Positions 26,801 to 34,409 of a stretch of DNA of 64,000 nucleotides are shown in pieces. Numbering within the stretch: the stretch's first letter is position 1; the number at the start of each line of letters is the position of its first letter. Below the pieces are notes generated by a model. It worked only from the letters and a program-made list of their open reading frames with translations. It did not search any database and had not been told where the DNA came from. The position numbers were made by a program, and so were the translations under genes. The stretch covers positions 4,740-68,739 of the forward strand of contig JANPER010000134.1 of the NCBI GenBank assembly GCA_031423015.1. The letters run 5' to 3'. Source of the DNA: DATGPD01 sp031423015. Lineage in GTDB: Bacteria; Planctomycetota; UBA1135; UBA2386.

Positions 26801-27072
26801 GTCACCGCGCCGATCGCTTGTACCGGCTGGTCGTCGAACACCGGCGTCCAGGTGAGCCCGCCATTGTGTGACCGCCACACCCCGCCGGTGGCCGCGCCGA
26901 CGTAGACCAGGCTCGGATCGCCGGGCAGCGCGTCGATCGCGGCGATGCGCCCGCTCATGCCGGCGGGCCCGATGGCGCGCGCCTTCAGGCCGGCGAGGAG
27001 CGTGGGGTCGACCTGCGCGGGCAGCGCGGTGAACGAGAGAACGGCGAGGGCGAGGGTTCGGCGACCGAGCAT
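23824..27072 (-). CDS. Secreted VPS10/BNR-repeat glycosidase-like protein
   Basis: This 1082-residue protein has a signal peptide (ALAVLSFTALPAQ). Residues about 30-700 carry many Asp-box/BNR motifs of type S.DGG.TW (SHNGGLTW, SLDGGETW, TQDGGKTW, SDNGGKTF, TRDGGKAW). They form sortilin/VPS10-like ten-bladed propellers, as in the planctomycete and Bacteroidetes family often named glycosyl hydrolase. A charged linker (about 795-830, KDKKDKTEK) leads to a beta domain (IEVRDLQGQLIRTF...GLNRVSWDLRR) and a C-terminal helical part. No catalytic residues can be assigned, so enzymatic activity is uncertain. Confidence 0.9.
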   Translation of the reverse strand: MLGRRTLALAVLSFTALPAQVDPTLLAGLKARAIGPAGMSGRIAAIDALPGDPSLVYVGAATGGVWRSHNGGLTWTPVFDDQPVQAIGAVTIDPGNRDVVWVGTGEGNPRNSTSIGNGIYKSLDGGETWAHLGLEQSERLHRITLDPRNTDIACVAALGALWGPGEQRGVFKTQDGGKTWRKVLFVNDSTGCADLVRDPRNPNKLFAAMWEHRRQPWTFTSGGAGSGLFVSFDAGETWDKLGPADGLPEGQLGRIGLAIAPSEPEIVYALVEAKKNVLLRSDNGGKTFRTVNDKSSVAPRPFYYCDLRVDPARPDRVYSLHTLVTVSDDGGKTFRTLVPFRDVHPDHHALWLDPTDARRLLLGNDGGVAESRDRGETWRFVANLPVGQFYHLDVDQDVPYHVYGGMQDNGSWRGPGDVWENGGIRNQHWDEVGFGDGFRTLPDPQDSQRGYSMSQGGYLMRWDVRTGERKGIRPAPHTDDKLRFNWNAGLAQDPFAPGTIYLGSQFLHRSRDRGDTWEVISPDLTTNNKEWQKLDSGGLTADVTGAETFTTIISIAPSPKQTDVIWVGTDDGRVHVTRDGGKAWQSVEKAIPGVPAGTWVPHIAASPFQAGSAFVVLDDHRRSNFATYVVHTSDFGATWTSLVTPNLRGYAHTIVQDIVDKDLLFLGTEFGLWFTIDGGKAWHRFSHGIPQGVAVMGLAIHPREHDLVIGTHGRAGYVIDDLRPLRELDEGTLQKSLHVFATAPTYQHTIKQTGGSRFAGHGEFRGSTRPYGALIAFSVADDKLPHPDKDTERARKNTKASSSKPDEATPKEERDTKDKKDKTEKATIEVRDLQGQLIRTFKRPVHQGLNRVSWDLRRKGYKSPRRDDDERPRDEDDDEPAGFEVAPGDYVVTVKFRELTGTTPVTVLADPRVAIAAEDRAAKAQALDRVGKLRGTLAAALDRMQALRADLDAIDKKLVPSDRAADTPPADERHKPLRDKMKAVREQLSALEKQIWTPRDTKGIPDSDHAMSALGEAAGALGSSWHKPTATELRLLTLGEAKAIVTIATLNALFAGEVAALRKLAADAGVGLLVEQPTLEIK

Positions 27073-27185
27073 GGCGCGCAGGATACGAAGCGATGCGCGG
27101 GGTCGTGAGCCCGAGACGGCGCCATCTCGTGGTTGGACGCGAGCCAGCTTGCCGGCGCAACGTCAATCAGCGCCCGCGCCGCCGC

Positions 27186-29006
27186 TCAATAGATCTTGGG
27201 CGTGGCGGGCTTGGTGCCAGGCTTGGTGCCGGCGCCGACGCGGGGCTTGTGGTCGGCTTGGGCGCCCGACTGCATGCTGAGCAGCCAGTCCAGCGCGCCG
27301 GCGGCGGCGGGCAGCATGGTGCCAAAGCCCAACGGCTGCTGGATCCTCAGCGCGAAGCCGTGCTCGGTCACGCTGCCGGCGATCACCACGTCGTCGAGCG
27401 CCGTAGCCATCTCGTCGGCGTCGGGCATCGACTCGGGTTCGAAACCGACCGTGTTGGCGCCGGCCTTCATCGCGGTGGCGGCGAGGCCCCAGTAGCCGTC
27501 GAGCAGCGGCTGCAGGCGGCCGGTCACGAACAGCGAACTGCCGGTGGCGTTCTTGGCCGCGGCTTGGAAGCGCGCGTCGGCGGCGAGGGACTTGTCGCCC
27601 AGGGGCTGCGCCTGCATGTGCCGCTTGACCACGTTCTTGAAGTTGGAGGCGACCAGCCAGCCATCGCGCAGGCCGATGGTCGGCGACATGCGTGGACCAC
27701 CGGTCTCGATGTCGACCGACCAAGTCTTGCTGCCGTTCACTTCTTCCGTTTGCACCTGGCCCAAACGACCGCTGCTCGCGAGTTCAGCCAACATGCGCTC
27801 GGCGCGCGCCGGGTCCTTGGCTTCGACGAAGACGGTGACCGTCATCGGGATGTCGAACGCCACGCTGACCTCGGGACCAACAGCAGCGCACAGCGCAACC
27901 AACTCGGCCGGCGTCATGCCCAGCTCACGCTCGAGTCCGCGGCCGACCTCGCGCTCGAACTCGCGGTGCAACTCCTTGGCGGCCTGCGCCGGCAGCGCGG
28001 CCACGAACTCTTCGCACGCCTTGACGGCGGCGGTGCTATCGAGCGAGAACGACGCAAACAGCGCCGTCTGCGGCTTGAGCCACTGCGCGGCGCGGTTGCT
28101 CAGCGGCTTGCTGAACGGCGCCTTGAGCAAGCCGTTGGTGGGCCCCGGCAGCATGAACTCGATCACGTCGTGCGAGCCCTTGCCGTCGTGCGCGCATGCG
28201 GCGAACACGTCGGGCATGCCGGTGATGCCGAGCGCGCGGCCGAAGCCATCGGCCTCGTAGGGCATGAACGGCAGCAGCGCGGCGCCGAACTGCTTGGCGT
28301 TGAGGAACATCTCGCCCATGCGGTCGCCGGCGAGGCGGCCGCGGCTTGCGGCGAGGTTCGCGTTCTTGGCGAGCGCGGGCACTTGGCCGCGCAGCGCGTT
28401 CACGCAGTCGGCCACGAAACCGGTGCTGTTGCTCAAGAACCACAGGCCGTCGTGCACGGCGTGCAGGATGTGGCCCGAGCCGTGCGGCAACTGCAGCGTG
28501 GTGAAGTTGACCCCCGCCACCGTCATCGTCGACTTCGCCAGCGGCGTTGGCGCGCGCTCGGTCGCCAGCTGCTCGATCGAGGCGATGGCCGCACGCGCCG
28601 CCTGGTTGTCGCCGATCGCCGCGACCAGGGCACACGACGGCTGCATGTTGTGGCGCATGGTCGGCCGGCCGAGCCCGATGGCAAACGGCCCGGCCAGCAG
28701 CTGCCGGATCTGACCGGCATCCAGCCCAGCTCGTTCGAAGAAGCCCAAGACCTCACCGAGGTCGCGCCCGCCTTGCTGGCGAACCAGGTTCTCCAGGCTC
28801 TTGCGTCCTTCGTCGCCAAGCGTGTTCTTGGCGACCCCGACAACCTTGGCGGCGGCGAAGGCCTTGGCATTGGCGTCGAGGCCGGCGCAGCTGACGAGGG
28901 CCCAGGTGTCGGCTGGGAAGGCGTCGGCGAGGTCGCGTTGCGCGGGGAGGAGAGTCGCGAGCGCGAGGCACGCGAGAGTACGAGTGGCAGTGATCTGTGG
29001 GGTCAT
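27186..29006 (-). CDS. Secreted hypothetical protein, DUF3352-like
   Basis: This 606-residue protein has an N-terminal signal (TLACLALATLLPAQ). The sequence alternates helices and strands with motifs such as FPADTWALVSCAGLD, DGLWFLSNST, DGWLVASN and FVEAKDPARAERMLAEL. These resemble the DUF3352-type planctomycete periplasmic proteins, which repeat a pattern of xDGxxVxSN and FxxxAR. No enzyme motif is visible, and the Pro/Lys-rich tail (GTKPGTKPATPK) is probably disordered. It lies downstream of and divergent from recN. Function is unknown. Confidence 0.72.
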   Translation of the reverse strand: MTPQITATRTLACLALATLLPAQRDLADAFPADTWALVSCAGLDANAKAFAAAKVVGVAKNTLGDEGRKSLENLVRQQGGRDLGEVLGFFERAGLDAGQIRQLLAGPFAIGLGRPTMRHNMQPSCALVAAIGDNQAARAAIASIEQLATERAPTPLAKSTMTVAGVNFTTLQLPHGSGHILHAVHDGLWFLSNSTGFVADCVNALRGQVPALAKNANLAASRGRLAGDRMGEMFLNAKQFGAALLPFMPYEADGFGRALGITGMPDVFAACAHDGKGSHDVIEFMLPGPTNGLLKAPFSKPLSNRAAQWLKPQTALFASFSLDSTAAVKACEEFVAALPAQAAKELHREFEREVGRGLERELGMTPAELVALCAAVGPEVSVAFDIPMTVTVFVEAKDPARAERMLAELASSGRLGQVQTEEVNGSKTWSVDIETGGPRMSPTIGLRDGWLVASNFKNVVKRHMQAQPLGDKSLAADARFQAAAKNATGSSLFVTGRLQPLLDGYWGLAATAMKAGANTVGFEPESMPDADEMATALDDVVIAGSVTEHGFALRIQQPLGFGTMLPAAAGALDWLLSMQSGAQADHKPRVGAGTKPGTKPATPKIY

Positions 29007-29195
29007 AGGACTGAATTCAACGGCGAGACGGGAGCCGCTACGGTGGTCATCGGCGAATACACCAAGACGGCCAAAGAGAAGCGGCTGCGGAACGGGTCGG
29101 GCGGTGCAGTCGTGCGTCGTGGTCGCTAGTCAGGGTTGGCGAGATCGTGTTTTGGCGACGGTCGACGCGGCATGATCTGAACCACCGAGGCCTTC

Positions 29196-30860
29196 ATGCT
29201 ACTCAGCCTGCACATCCGTGACCTGGCGCTGATCGAAACCGCCGAGCTGGCTTTTGGCCCCGGCCTCAACGTGATCTCCGGTGAGACCGGTGGAGGGAAG
29301 TCCCTAGTAGTGACCGCGCTCAAGCTGTTGCGCGGCGAGAAGGCCGCGGGTCAGCTGGTGCGGCACGGCGCAAGCGAACTGCGGGTCGATGGCGAGTTCG
29401 CGCTCGGCGAGGGCGTGCGCGCGCGCGCCATTCCTGAGGTGGTGCGCCAAGAACTCGGCGCTGACCTGGATGGCGATGTGGTGTTGGTCACTCGCATCGT
29501 CGACGTCGCCGGGCGCAGCCGCGTGCGCGTGAACGATCGGCCGGCCACGCTTACCGCGTTGCGTGCGCTCGGCGCGTTCCTGCTGGAGATCCATGGCCAA
29601 GACGATTCGCGCTGCTTGATGCGGCCGGAGATCCAGTGCGAGACCCTCGATGCGTTCGCCGGCGCCACCGAGCTGCGGCTGACGTTCGCCACCGCGCTTG
29701 CCGCGGCGCGCGCGGTCGAAGCGCGCCTCTTGGTGGCGACGGGGGCGCAGCGCGACAAGCACCAGCGCGTGCAGTTCTTGCAGTATCAGCTCGACGCGAT
29801 GACGCAGATCGCTTTGCAGGCAGGCGAGGTCGCTCGCCTCGACGAAGAGCACCGCTTGCTGGCGCATCTCGATCGGCAGCGCGAGTTGGTGCAGGCGGCG
29901 CTCGGTGAGCTGCAAGACGCCGAGGAGAACGTCGCCGGTCTGCTCGGGCGCGCGCAACGGCACGTGCGTGAGGCGGCGCACATCGACCATGGCCTCAGCG
30001 ACGCGGCGCGACAGTTGGCCGAGGCAGAGGTCTTGGTGGCCGAGGCCGTGCGGGCGCTGCAATCGGGGTTCGCGCGTCTCGAACTGGACCCCGCGCGCCT
30101 ATCGGAAGTCGAGGATCGGATCGCGACGGTGCGCGACAGCTTGCAGCGTTTTGGCCCCAGCGAAGCCGAGTGGTTTGCGGTGCTGGCGGCGACGCAGGTC
30201 GACCTGGTGCGCTTGACCGACGAGGGCGAGCAACCGGCGGCGTTGGCGGCCGAGTTGCAAGCCCAGGTGGCGACCACGGTGGACGCTGGGCGCAAGCTGG
30301 TGAAGGCGCGCAAGAAGGCGATCCCCGGCTACTGCGCCGCGATCGCCAGCGAGTTGGCGAGCCTCAAGATGAGCGACACGCGCTTGCGCGTCGACATGCA
30401 GGAAGAGATCGACGCCGCGCGCTTGCTGGCGACGGCGACGGCACACGGTCCCTCGCCCGTGGAGTTGATGGTGCGCATCAATCCCGGCGAGCCGTTCCAC
30501 CCGCTGCGCGATACCGCCTCGGGCGGCGAACTCGCGCGCGTGGTGCTGGCGGTCAAGAAGTGTCTCGCCGATCAGGACCGCGTGCCGTTCCTGGTGTTCG
30601 ACGAGATCGACGCCGAGATCGGCGGGCGCCTCGGCCTGGCGGTGGGTCGCAAGCTGCGTGAGGTCGCCGCGCATCACCAAGTGCTGATCGTGACGCATCT
30701 GCCGCAGGTCGCGGCGTTCGCGCAGACGCACTTCAAGGTCGAGAAGAACGTGGCCGACGGCCGCACGCGGTCGCTGGTCAACAAGTTGGCCGACGCGGCG
30801 CGCAAGGTCGAACTCGCAGCGATGAGCAGCTGGGACGCGGCGCAGGACGAGAGTGTCTGA
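29196..30860 (+). CDS. recN: DNA repair ATPase RecN
   Basis: This 554-residue protein has the usual RecN length and layout. The N-terminal ATPase half reads LHIRDLALIETAELAFGPGL, with Walker A GETGGGKS (29-36) and Q-loop EIHGQDDSR. Then come two long coiled-coil arms (about 165-355). The C-terminal half has signature TASGGELARVVLAVK, Walker B FLVFDEIDAEIGGRLG and IVTHLPQVAAFAQTHFKVEK. It is an SMC-like cohesin that acts at DNA double-strand breaks in the cytoplasm. It stands alone, and a palindromic terminator follows 2 bases after the stop. Confidence 0.97.
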   Translation: MLLSLHIRDLALIETAELAFGPGLNVISGETGGGKSLVVTALKLLRGEKAAGQLVRHGASELRVDGEFALGEGVRARAIPEVVRQELGADLDGDVVLVTRIVDVAGRSRVRVNDRPATLTALRALGAFLLEIHGQDDSRCLMRPEIQCETLDAFAGATELRLTFATALAAARAVEARLLVATGAQRDKHQRVQFLQYQLDAMTQIALQAGEVARLDEEHRLLAHLDRQRELVQAALGELQDAEENVAGLLGRAQRHVREAAHIDHGLSDAARQLAEAEVLVAEAVRALQSGFARLELDPARLSEVEDRIATVRDSLQRFGPSEAEWFAVLAATQVDLVRLTDEGEQPAALAAELQAQVATTVDAGRKLVKARKKAIPGYCAAIASELASLKMSDTRLRVDMQEEIDAARLLATATAHGPSPVELMVRINPGEPFHPLRDTASGGELARVVLAVKKCLADQDRVPFLVFDEIDAEIGGRLGLAVGRKLREVAAHHQVLIVTHLPQVAAFAQTHFKVEKNVADGRTRSLVNKLADAARKVELAAMSSWDAAQDESV

Positions 30861-30862
30861 CC

Positions 30863-30891
30863 AGGACGAATGTGTCTGACACGTTCGTCCT
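30863..30891. terminator. Bidirectional terminator between recN and cytochrome gene
   Basis: AGGACGAA (30863-30870) pairs with TTCGTCCT (30884-30891), and the interior GTGTC/GACAC continues the stem to a near-perfect 29-base palindrome. It covers the gap between the convergent stops and overlaps the cytochrome stop codon. A partial direct repeat of the left arm lies just upstream at the recN 3' end. Confidence 0.65.
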
Positions 30892-32506
30892 ACTCGACGG
30901 CGGCGACGGTGAGCGCCAGGGTCTCCGGCTCCTTGCTCATCGCGTCGTACATCGCCACGAATGACCTCGCTTCGTCGGTGGTGACGATGCGCAGCGGATC
31001 GACCCAGGCGGGCGGCACGCTCTGGTAGAGAAGGGATGCGACGATGACGACGCGCACTTCGTTGCCGGCAGCGACCTTCAATTCGTAGTGCACGACGTCT
31101 TCGCCGCCGACGAAGTCGACGTCATCGCCGAGACCCTTGGGAGCGGTGCGAGCAATCTCCGGCCCGTCGCCGCGCCAACCCTTGGGTAGCAGCCGCGTGT
31201 CCTTGCCCATCGCCACCATCTGGGTCAGGTAGGTGGTGGGGTGGCCATCCTTGTCGATCGGCACCGCTTCGTACACCACGACCTGATCCGCCTTGGTCAC
31301 GGTGTCGAAGTGCGGCAGCGCGCGCTCATCGGTGACGCCTTGCAAGCGACCGGCCGCGTCGACTTCGCCCGACACGAACACGGCCTGGTTGTCGACTCGC
31401 ACGATCACGCGCAGCCACGCGCGCCGCGCCGGATAACCCGTCGGCAGCTTGTGGCCCGCGAGGTTGGTCACGCGCACGTCGAAGCGCAGCGTGTCCCCAT
31501 CGCGCCGCGCGCCCTCGATCGCCACACTCGCCGTGGCGTGCGCCAACTGTTGTCGCGTCGCGCGCGCGGTGCGCGCCAGTGCTTCGTCGCTGGCGGTCAC
31601 ACCGAGCGCCTCACGGTTCTGGCGCAACAGATCGAGCATGAACGCGTTGCCGCCGACGAAGGCGTGCGCGCGCACGTTCGGCCGCGCCTTGATGTTGAAA
31701 TCGAGCCCGCGCGGGTTGCGCGCGATCTTCAGGTTGCCCTGATCGGCCATGTGGCACTGCTGGCAGGTGCGCGACTGCTCGGTGCGCCCGGCCTCGTCGC
31801 TGAACACGCTGTTGCGCCACTCCAAGAACGGCGCCTGCTCGGCGAACGGGCCGTGCCCGGGCACGTGCGAAGTGATGAGCGTGTGGCAACTGCCGCACAA
31901 GCCAGCGTCGCGTACATGCGGTCCGTGCTCCACCAGGTAACCCGTGTGCATGCGCATCGGCTGCGTCGCGGGCTCGGGGTATGGACCAAAGATGCGGTTG
32001 TCGCCGCGGATCTCCAGTTGACCAGAGAAGCTCGCTTCGCTGCCCAGGTTCGCCGCTTGCGCTTGATGACAGACCGTGCACGACACGCCGTCGCGGGCCA
32101 GCGGGTCTTGTGTCGCTGCGCCGATCGACGGGGTTTCGTGCCGCGACAACAACGCATCGTGGTGCGCTGCCGGCGCGTGACATCGCACGCACAGTGCCTC
32201 GATCTCGGTGCGTCGATGCGGCGCCGCCGCCACCTCCTTGCTCACCTGCGCGCGCCAATACGGATCGCGGAACGCGTTCGCCATCATCGTGCCGCTCCAG
32301 GTGGCGAACGGCGACACGTCGTCGCCCGTCTCGTTCCATAAGGCGCGCGCCAGTTCAGAAGTCGAATGGCAGGTGGCGCAGGCCTGTGAGGTGAGGAAGT
32401 GGCGGTCGGTGGTTACGACGCCTTCACCTCTCCCTTGTGCGGCGAGGGCAACCGTGAGGGCAGGCAACAGGGCGAGAGCCAGACGGAGTTGGGCGAGCAT
32501 CGACAT
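30890..32506 (-). CDS. Periplasmic multiheme c-type cytochrome (five CxxCH)
   Basis: This 538-residue protein has a signal peptide (LALALLPALTVALAAQG). Five heme-binding motifs are present: CATCH (43-47), CVRCH (106-110), CTVCH (143-147), CGSCH (204-208) and CQQCH (248-252). Scattered His residues could be distal ligands. The C-terminal half (about 300-538) is heme-free and beta-rich (DVRVTNLAGHKLPTGYPARR). That GHKLPTG motif is seen in cytochrome c family proteins of planctomycetes and acidobacteria. Probably electron transfer in the periplasm; partner unknown. It follows the carbonic anhydrase gene without a gap, so the two are probably co-transcribed. Confidence 0.92.
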   Translation of the reverse strand: MSMLAQLRLALALLPALTVALAAQGRGEGVVTTDRHFLTSQACATCHSTSELARALWNETGDDVSPFATWSGTMMANAFRDPYWRAQVSKEVAAAPHRRTEIEALCVRCHAPAAHHDALLSRHETPSIGAATQDPLARDGVSCTVCHQAQAANLGSEASFSGQLEIRGDNRIFGPYPEPATQPMRMHTGYLVEHGPHVRDAGLCGSCHTLITSHVPGHGPFAEQAPFLEWRNSVFSDEAGRTEQSRTCQQCHMADQGNLKIARNPRGLDFNIKARPNVRAHAFVGGNAFMLDLLRQNREALGVTASDEALARTARATRQQLAHATASVAIEGARRDGDTLRFDVRVTNLAGHKLPTGYPARRAWLRVIVRVDNQAVFVSGEVDAAGRLQGVTDERALPHFDTVTKADQVVVYEAVPIDKDGHPTTYLTQMVAMGKDTRLLPKGWRGDGPEIARTAPKGLGDDVDFVGGEDVVHYELKVAAGNEVRVVIVASLLYQSVPPAWVDPLRIVTTDEARSFVAMYDAMSKEPETLALTVAAVE

Positions 32507-33154
32507 TCAACGCGCGGGTAGCGCACGGGCTGCTTTGCGCAACACATCGCTGACTTCGGCAGCGCCAGTGACACTCGCGCCCAGGCGGCGCAGCAGACCA
32601 TCCTCGAGCGAGTACACGAAACCGTGCACGATCAGGGGCTGACCGCGCGCCCACGCGTCCTGCACGATCGTGGTCTGGCACACGTTGTTCACCTGTTCGA
32701 TCACGTTCAGCTCGCAAAGCCGGTCTTGTTGTTGCGCAGCCGGCATGGTCGTGAGCATGTCCTCGTACTTGCGCTGCACGTCCTGCACGTGCCGCAACCA
32801 ATTGTCGACCAGGCCCAAACGCTGATTGGCGAGCGCGGCGGCAACACCGCCGCAACCGTAGTGACCCGTGACGATCACGTGCTCGACGTGCAGCACATCG
32901 ACGGCGAACTGCAACACCGACAGACAGTTGAGGTCGGCGTGCACGACGACGTTGGCGACGTTGCGGTGCACGAAGATCTCGCCCGGCAACAACCCGATGA
33001 TCTGGTTGGCCGGCACCCGGCTGTCGGAGCAGCCGATCCACAAGTACTTGGGCGACTGTGCCGCCGACAGCCGCGCGAAGAACTCGGGGTCTTCGCGGCG
33101 CATCTTGGCGCTCCAGCGACGGTTGTTGTCGAGCAGGAGTTCGAGGTCGCTCAT
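32507..33154 (-). CDS. can: Beta-class carbonic anhydrase
   Basis: This 215-residue protein has all zinc ligands of the beta class: Cys42 and Asp44 in CSDSRVPA, His98 and Cys101 in GHYGCGG. The residue-spacing pattern, the GEIFVHRNVANVV segment and total length match the Can/CynT group. It interconverts CO2 and bicarbonate in the cytoplasm. The stop codon abuts the ATG of the downstream multiheme cytochrome, suggesting one transcript. No functional link between the two is known to me. Confidence 0.96.
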   Translation of the reverse strand: MSDLELLLDNNRRWSAKMRREDPEFFARLSAAQSPKYLWIGCSDSRVPANQIIGLLPGEIFVHRNVANVVVHADLNCLSVLQFAVDVLHVEHVIVTGHYGCGGVAAALANQRLGLVDNWLRHVQDVQRKYEDMLTTMPAAQQQDRLCELNVIEQVNNVCQTTIVQDAWARGQPLIVHGFVYSLEDGLLRRLGASVTGAAEVSDVLRKAARALPAR

Positions 33155-33281
33155 CGCGCGTCATCGTCGGCGCCAGCCGCGCGTACGCAACATCGAGGAA
33201 CTCGTCCCGAGTTGATGACAGCAGGTAGGTTGCCCCGCTCCGACCGGGAGCCCCCTGGCCTGCTGTTCCTGAGACTGAATC

Positions 33282-34400
33282 ATGAATGTCCCTGCCTTGC
33301 TGTCCGCGGTGCGTGCCCGGACCCCTGTCCGCTTCGCGTACGCGAGTGTGACTCTCCTTGCTGCCGCGGTCACCGCGCAGCGGCCGCTGCCCCGGCCCCC
33401 CGCGCCCCCGGGACTCGGGCTCGTCTCCGCTGGGCTCCGGATGGCTGTACCACCGCCCCCCGCGCCTCAGCCGGCTGCCTGCGGTCGGGCCCTGCCGCCG
33501 ATGACCCCTGCCGAGCAAGCGGCGCAGGAGTTCGAACGGTCGTCGCGCAGCGGTCAAGAACTCAGTCGAAGCGTGCAGCGCGTCGTGACTGAGCTGGCCT
33601 GGCACAAGAAACTCGACGTCGCCGCCAAGGCGGCGACTGCGCAGGGCAAACCGATCGTGTGGGTGCAGGCGCTCGGCGATATCCGCGGCGTCACTTGAAG
33701 TGCAGCCCAGAGCTTCCGGGGCGTGACCCTGGCAAACGACACCGTGCGCGCGATGCTGCGCGAGCGTTTCGTGGTTGGCTGGCAGAACATCTGGCGCGAG
33801 GCCTACGTCGGCCAGTCGAATGGTTACCGCAAGGAGCAGACGGCGGTCGGCACCACCAACGGTGCTGGTGGACGCAACATGCAAGTGTTCGTGCTCTCAG
33901 GGGACCTCGTGGTCTTGCACGCGCTCCCGGGCTTCTGGCACCCAGACGACTTCGCGCAGGAGCTGCGACTTGCGGAAGGCCTGGCGTCGCTGTGGGCTGA
34001 TGTGAAGGTGACGCGCGCGCAAAAGGACAGCATGTTCCGCCAAGTGCAACTCGCCGAAATTCGCGCGCACGGCGAGCTGACGTTTGCCCGTAGCCGGTGG
34101 CAACACTTCGACGCGCACGCCGAACGCGCACGCGCGCAGACGGAGTGGCGCGACACATTCACCACGGCAACCTACGGTGCCGACGCGATGACCGAGTCGG
34201 CCATCGCCGCCGCGCAGATGAAGCCGATGAACGTCCTGGTGCACGAGCGCATGGCAACACGGCCGTTCGTGCCGTTCGCCGCGTTCGACATCGCCGAGTT
34301 CGTCGACTATGGCCTGGGTCACTACGACAACAACCGCGGGCGCGGCGACAAGGGGGTCGAGTTCCGGCGACCGCAGCCCACGCCCTATCACTGGTTGTAG
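33282..34400 (+). CDS. Selenocysteine-containing thioredoxin-like secreted protein (in-frame UGA at 33696-33698)
   Basis: The frame from ATG 33282 to 34400 is continuous apart from one TGA at codon 139. Reading it as selenocysteine gives 372 residues. The N-terminus has an export signal (VTLLAAAVTAQ) and a Pro-rich spacer. The Sec region reads KPIVWVQALGDIRGVT-U-SAAQSFRG, with a beta strand before and a helix after U139, as in a thioredoxin fold. ERFVVGWQNI and MQVFVLSGDLVVLHALPGFW look like later thioredoxin strands. The second half has no good start of its own, so two separate genes are unlikely. Weak hairpins lie at the UGA (GTCAC/GTGAC around it; GCCC/GGGC at 33705-33722), but no textbook SECIS is evident. 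Probably an envelope redox protein. Confidence 0.75.
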
Positions 34401-34409
34401 TTCGCAGCG

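Noticed and set aside
33723..34400. A separate gene starting after the in-frame TGA of the Sec thioredoxin-like gene
   Set aside because: No ribosome site or signal peptide, same frame as the upstream part, and the thioredoxin-like fold would be cut in the middle.
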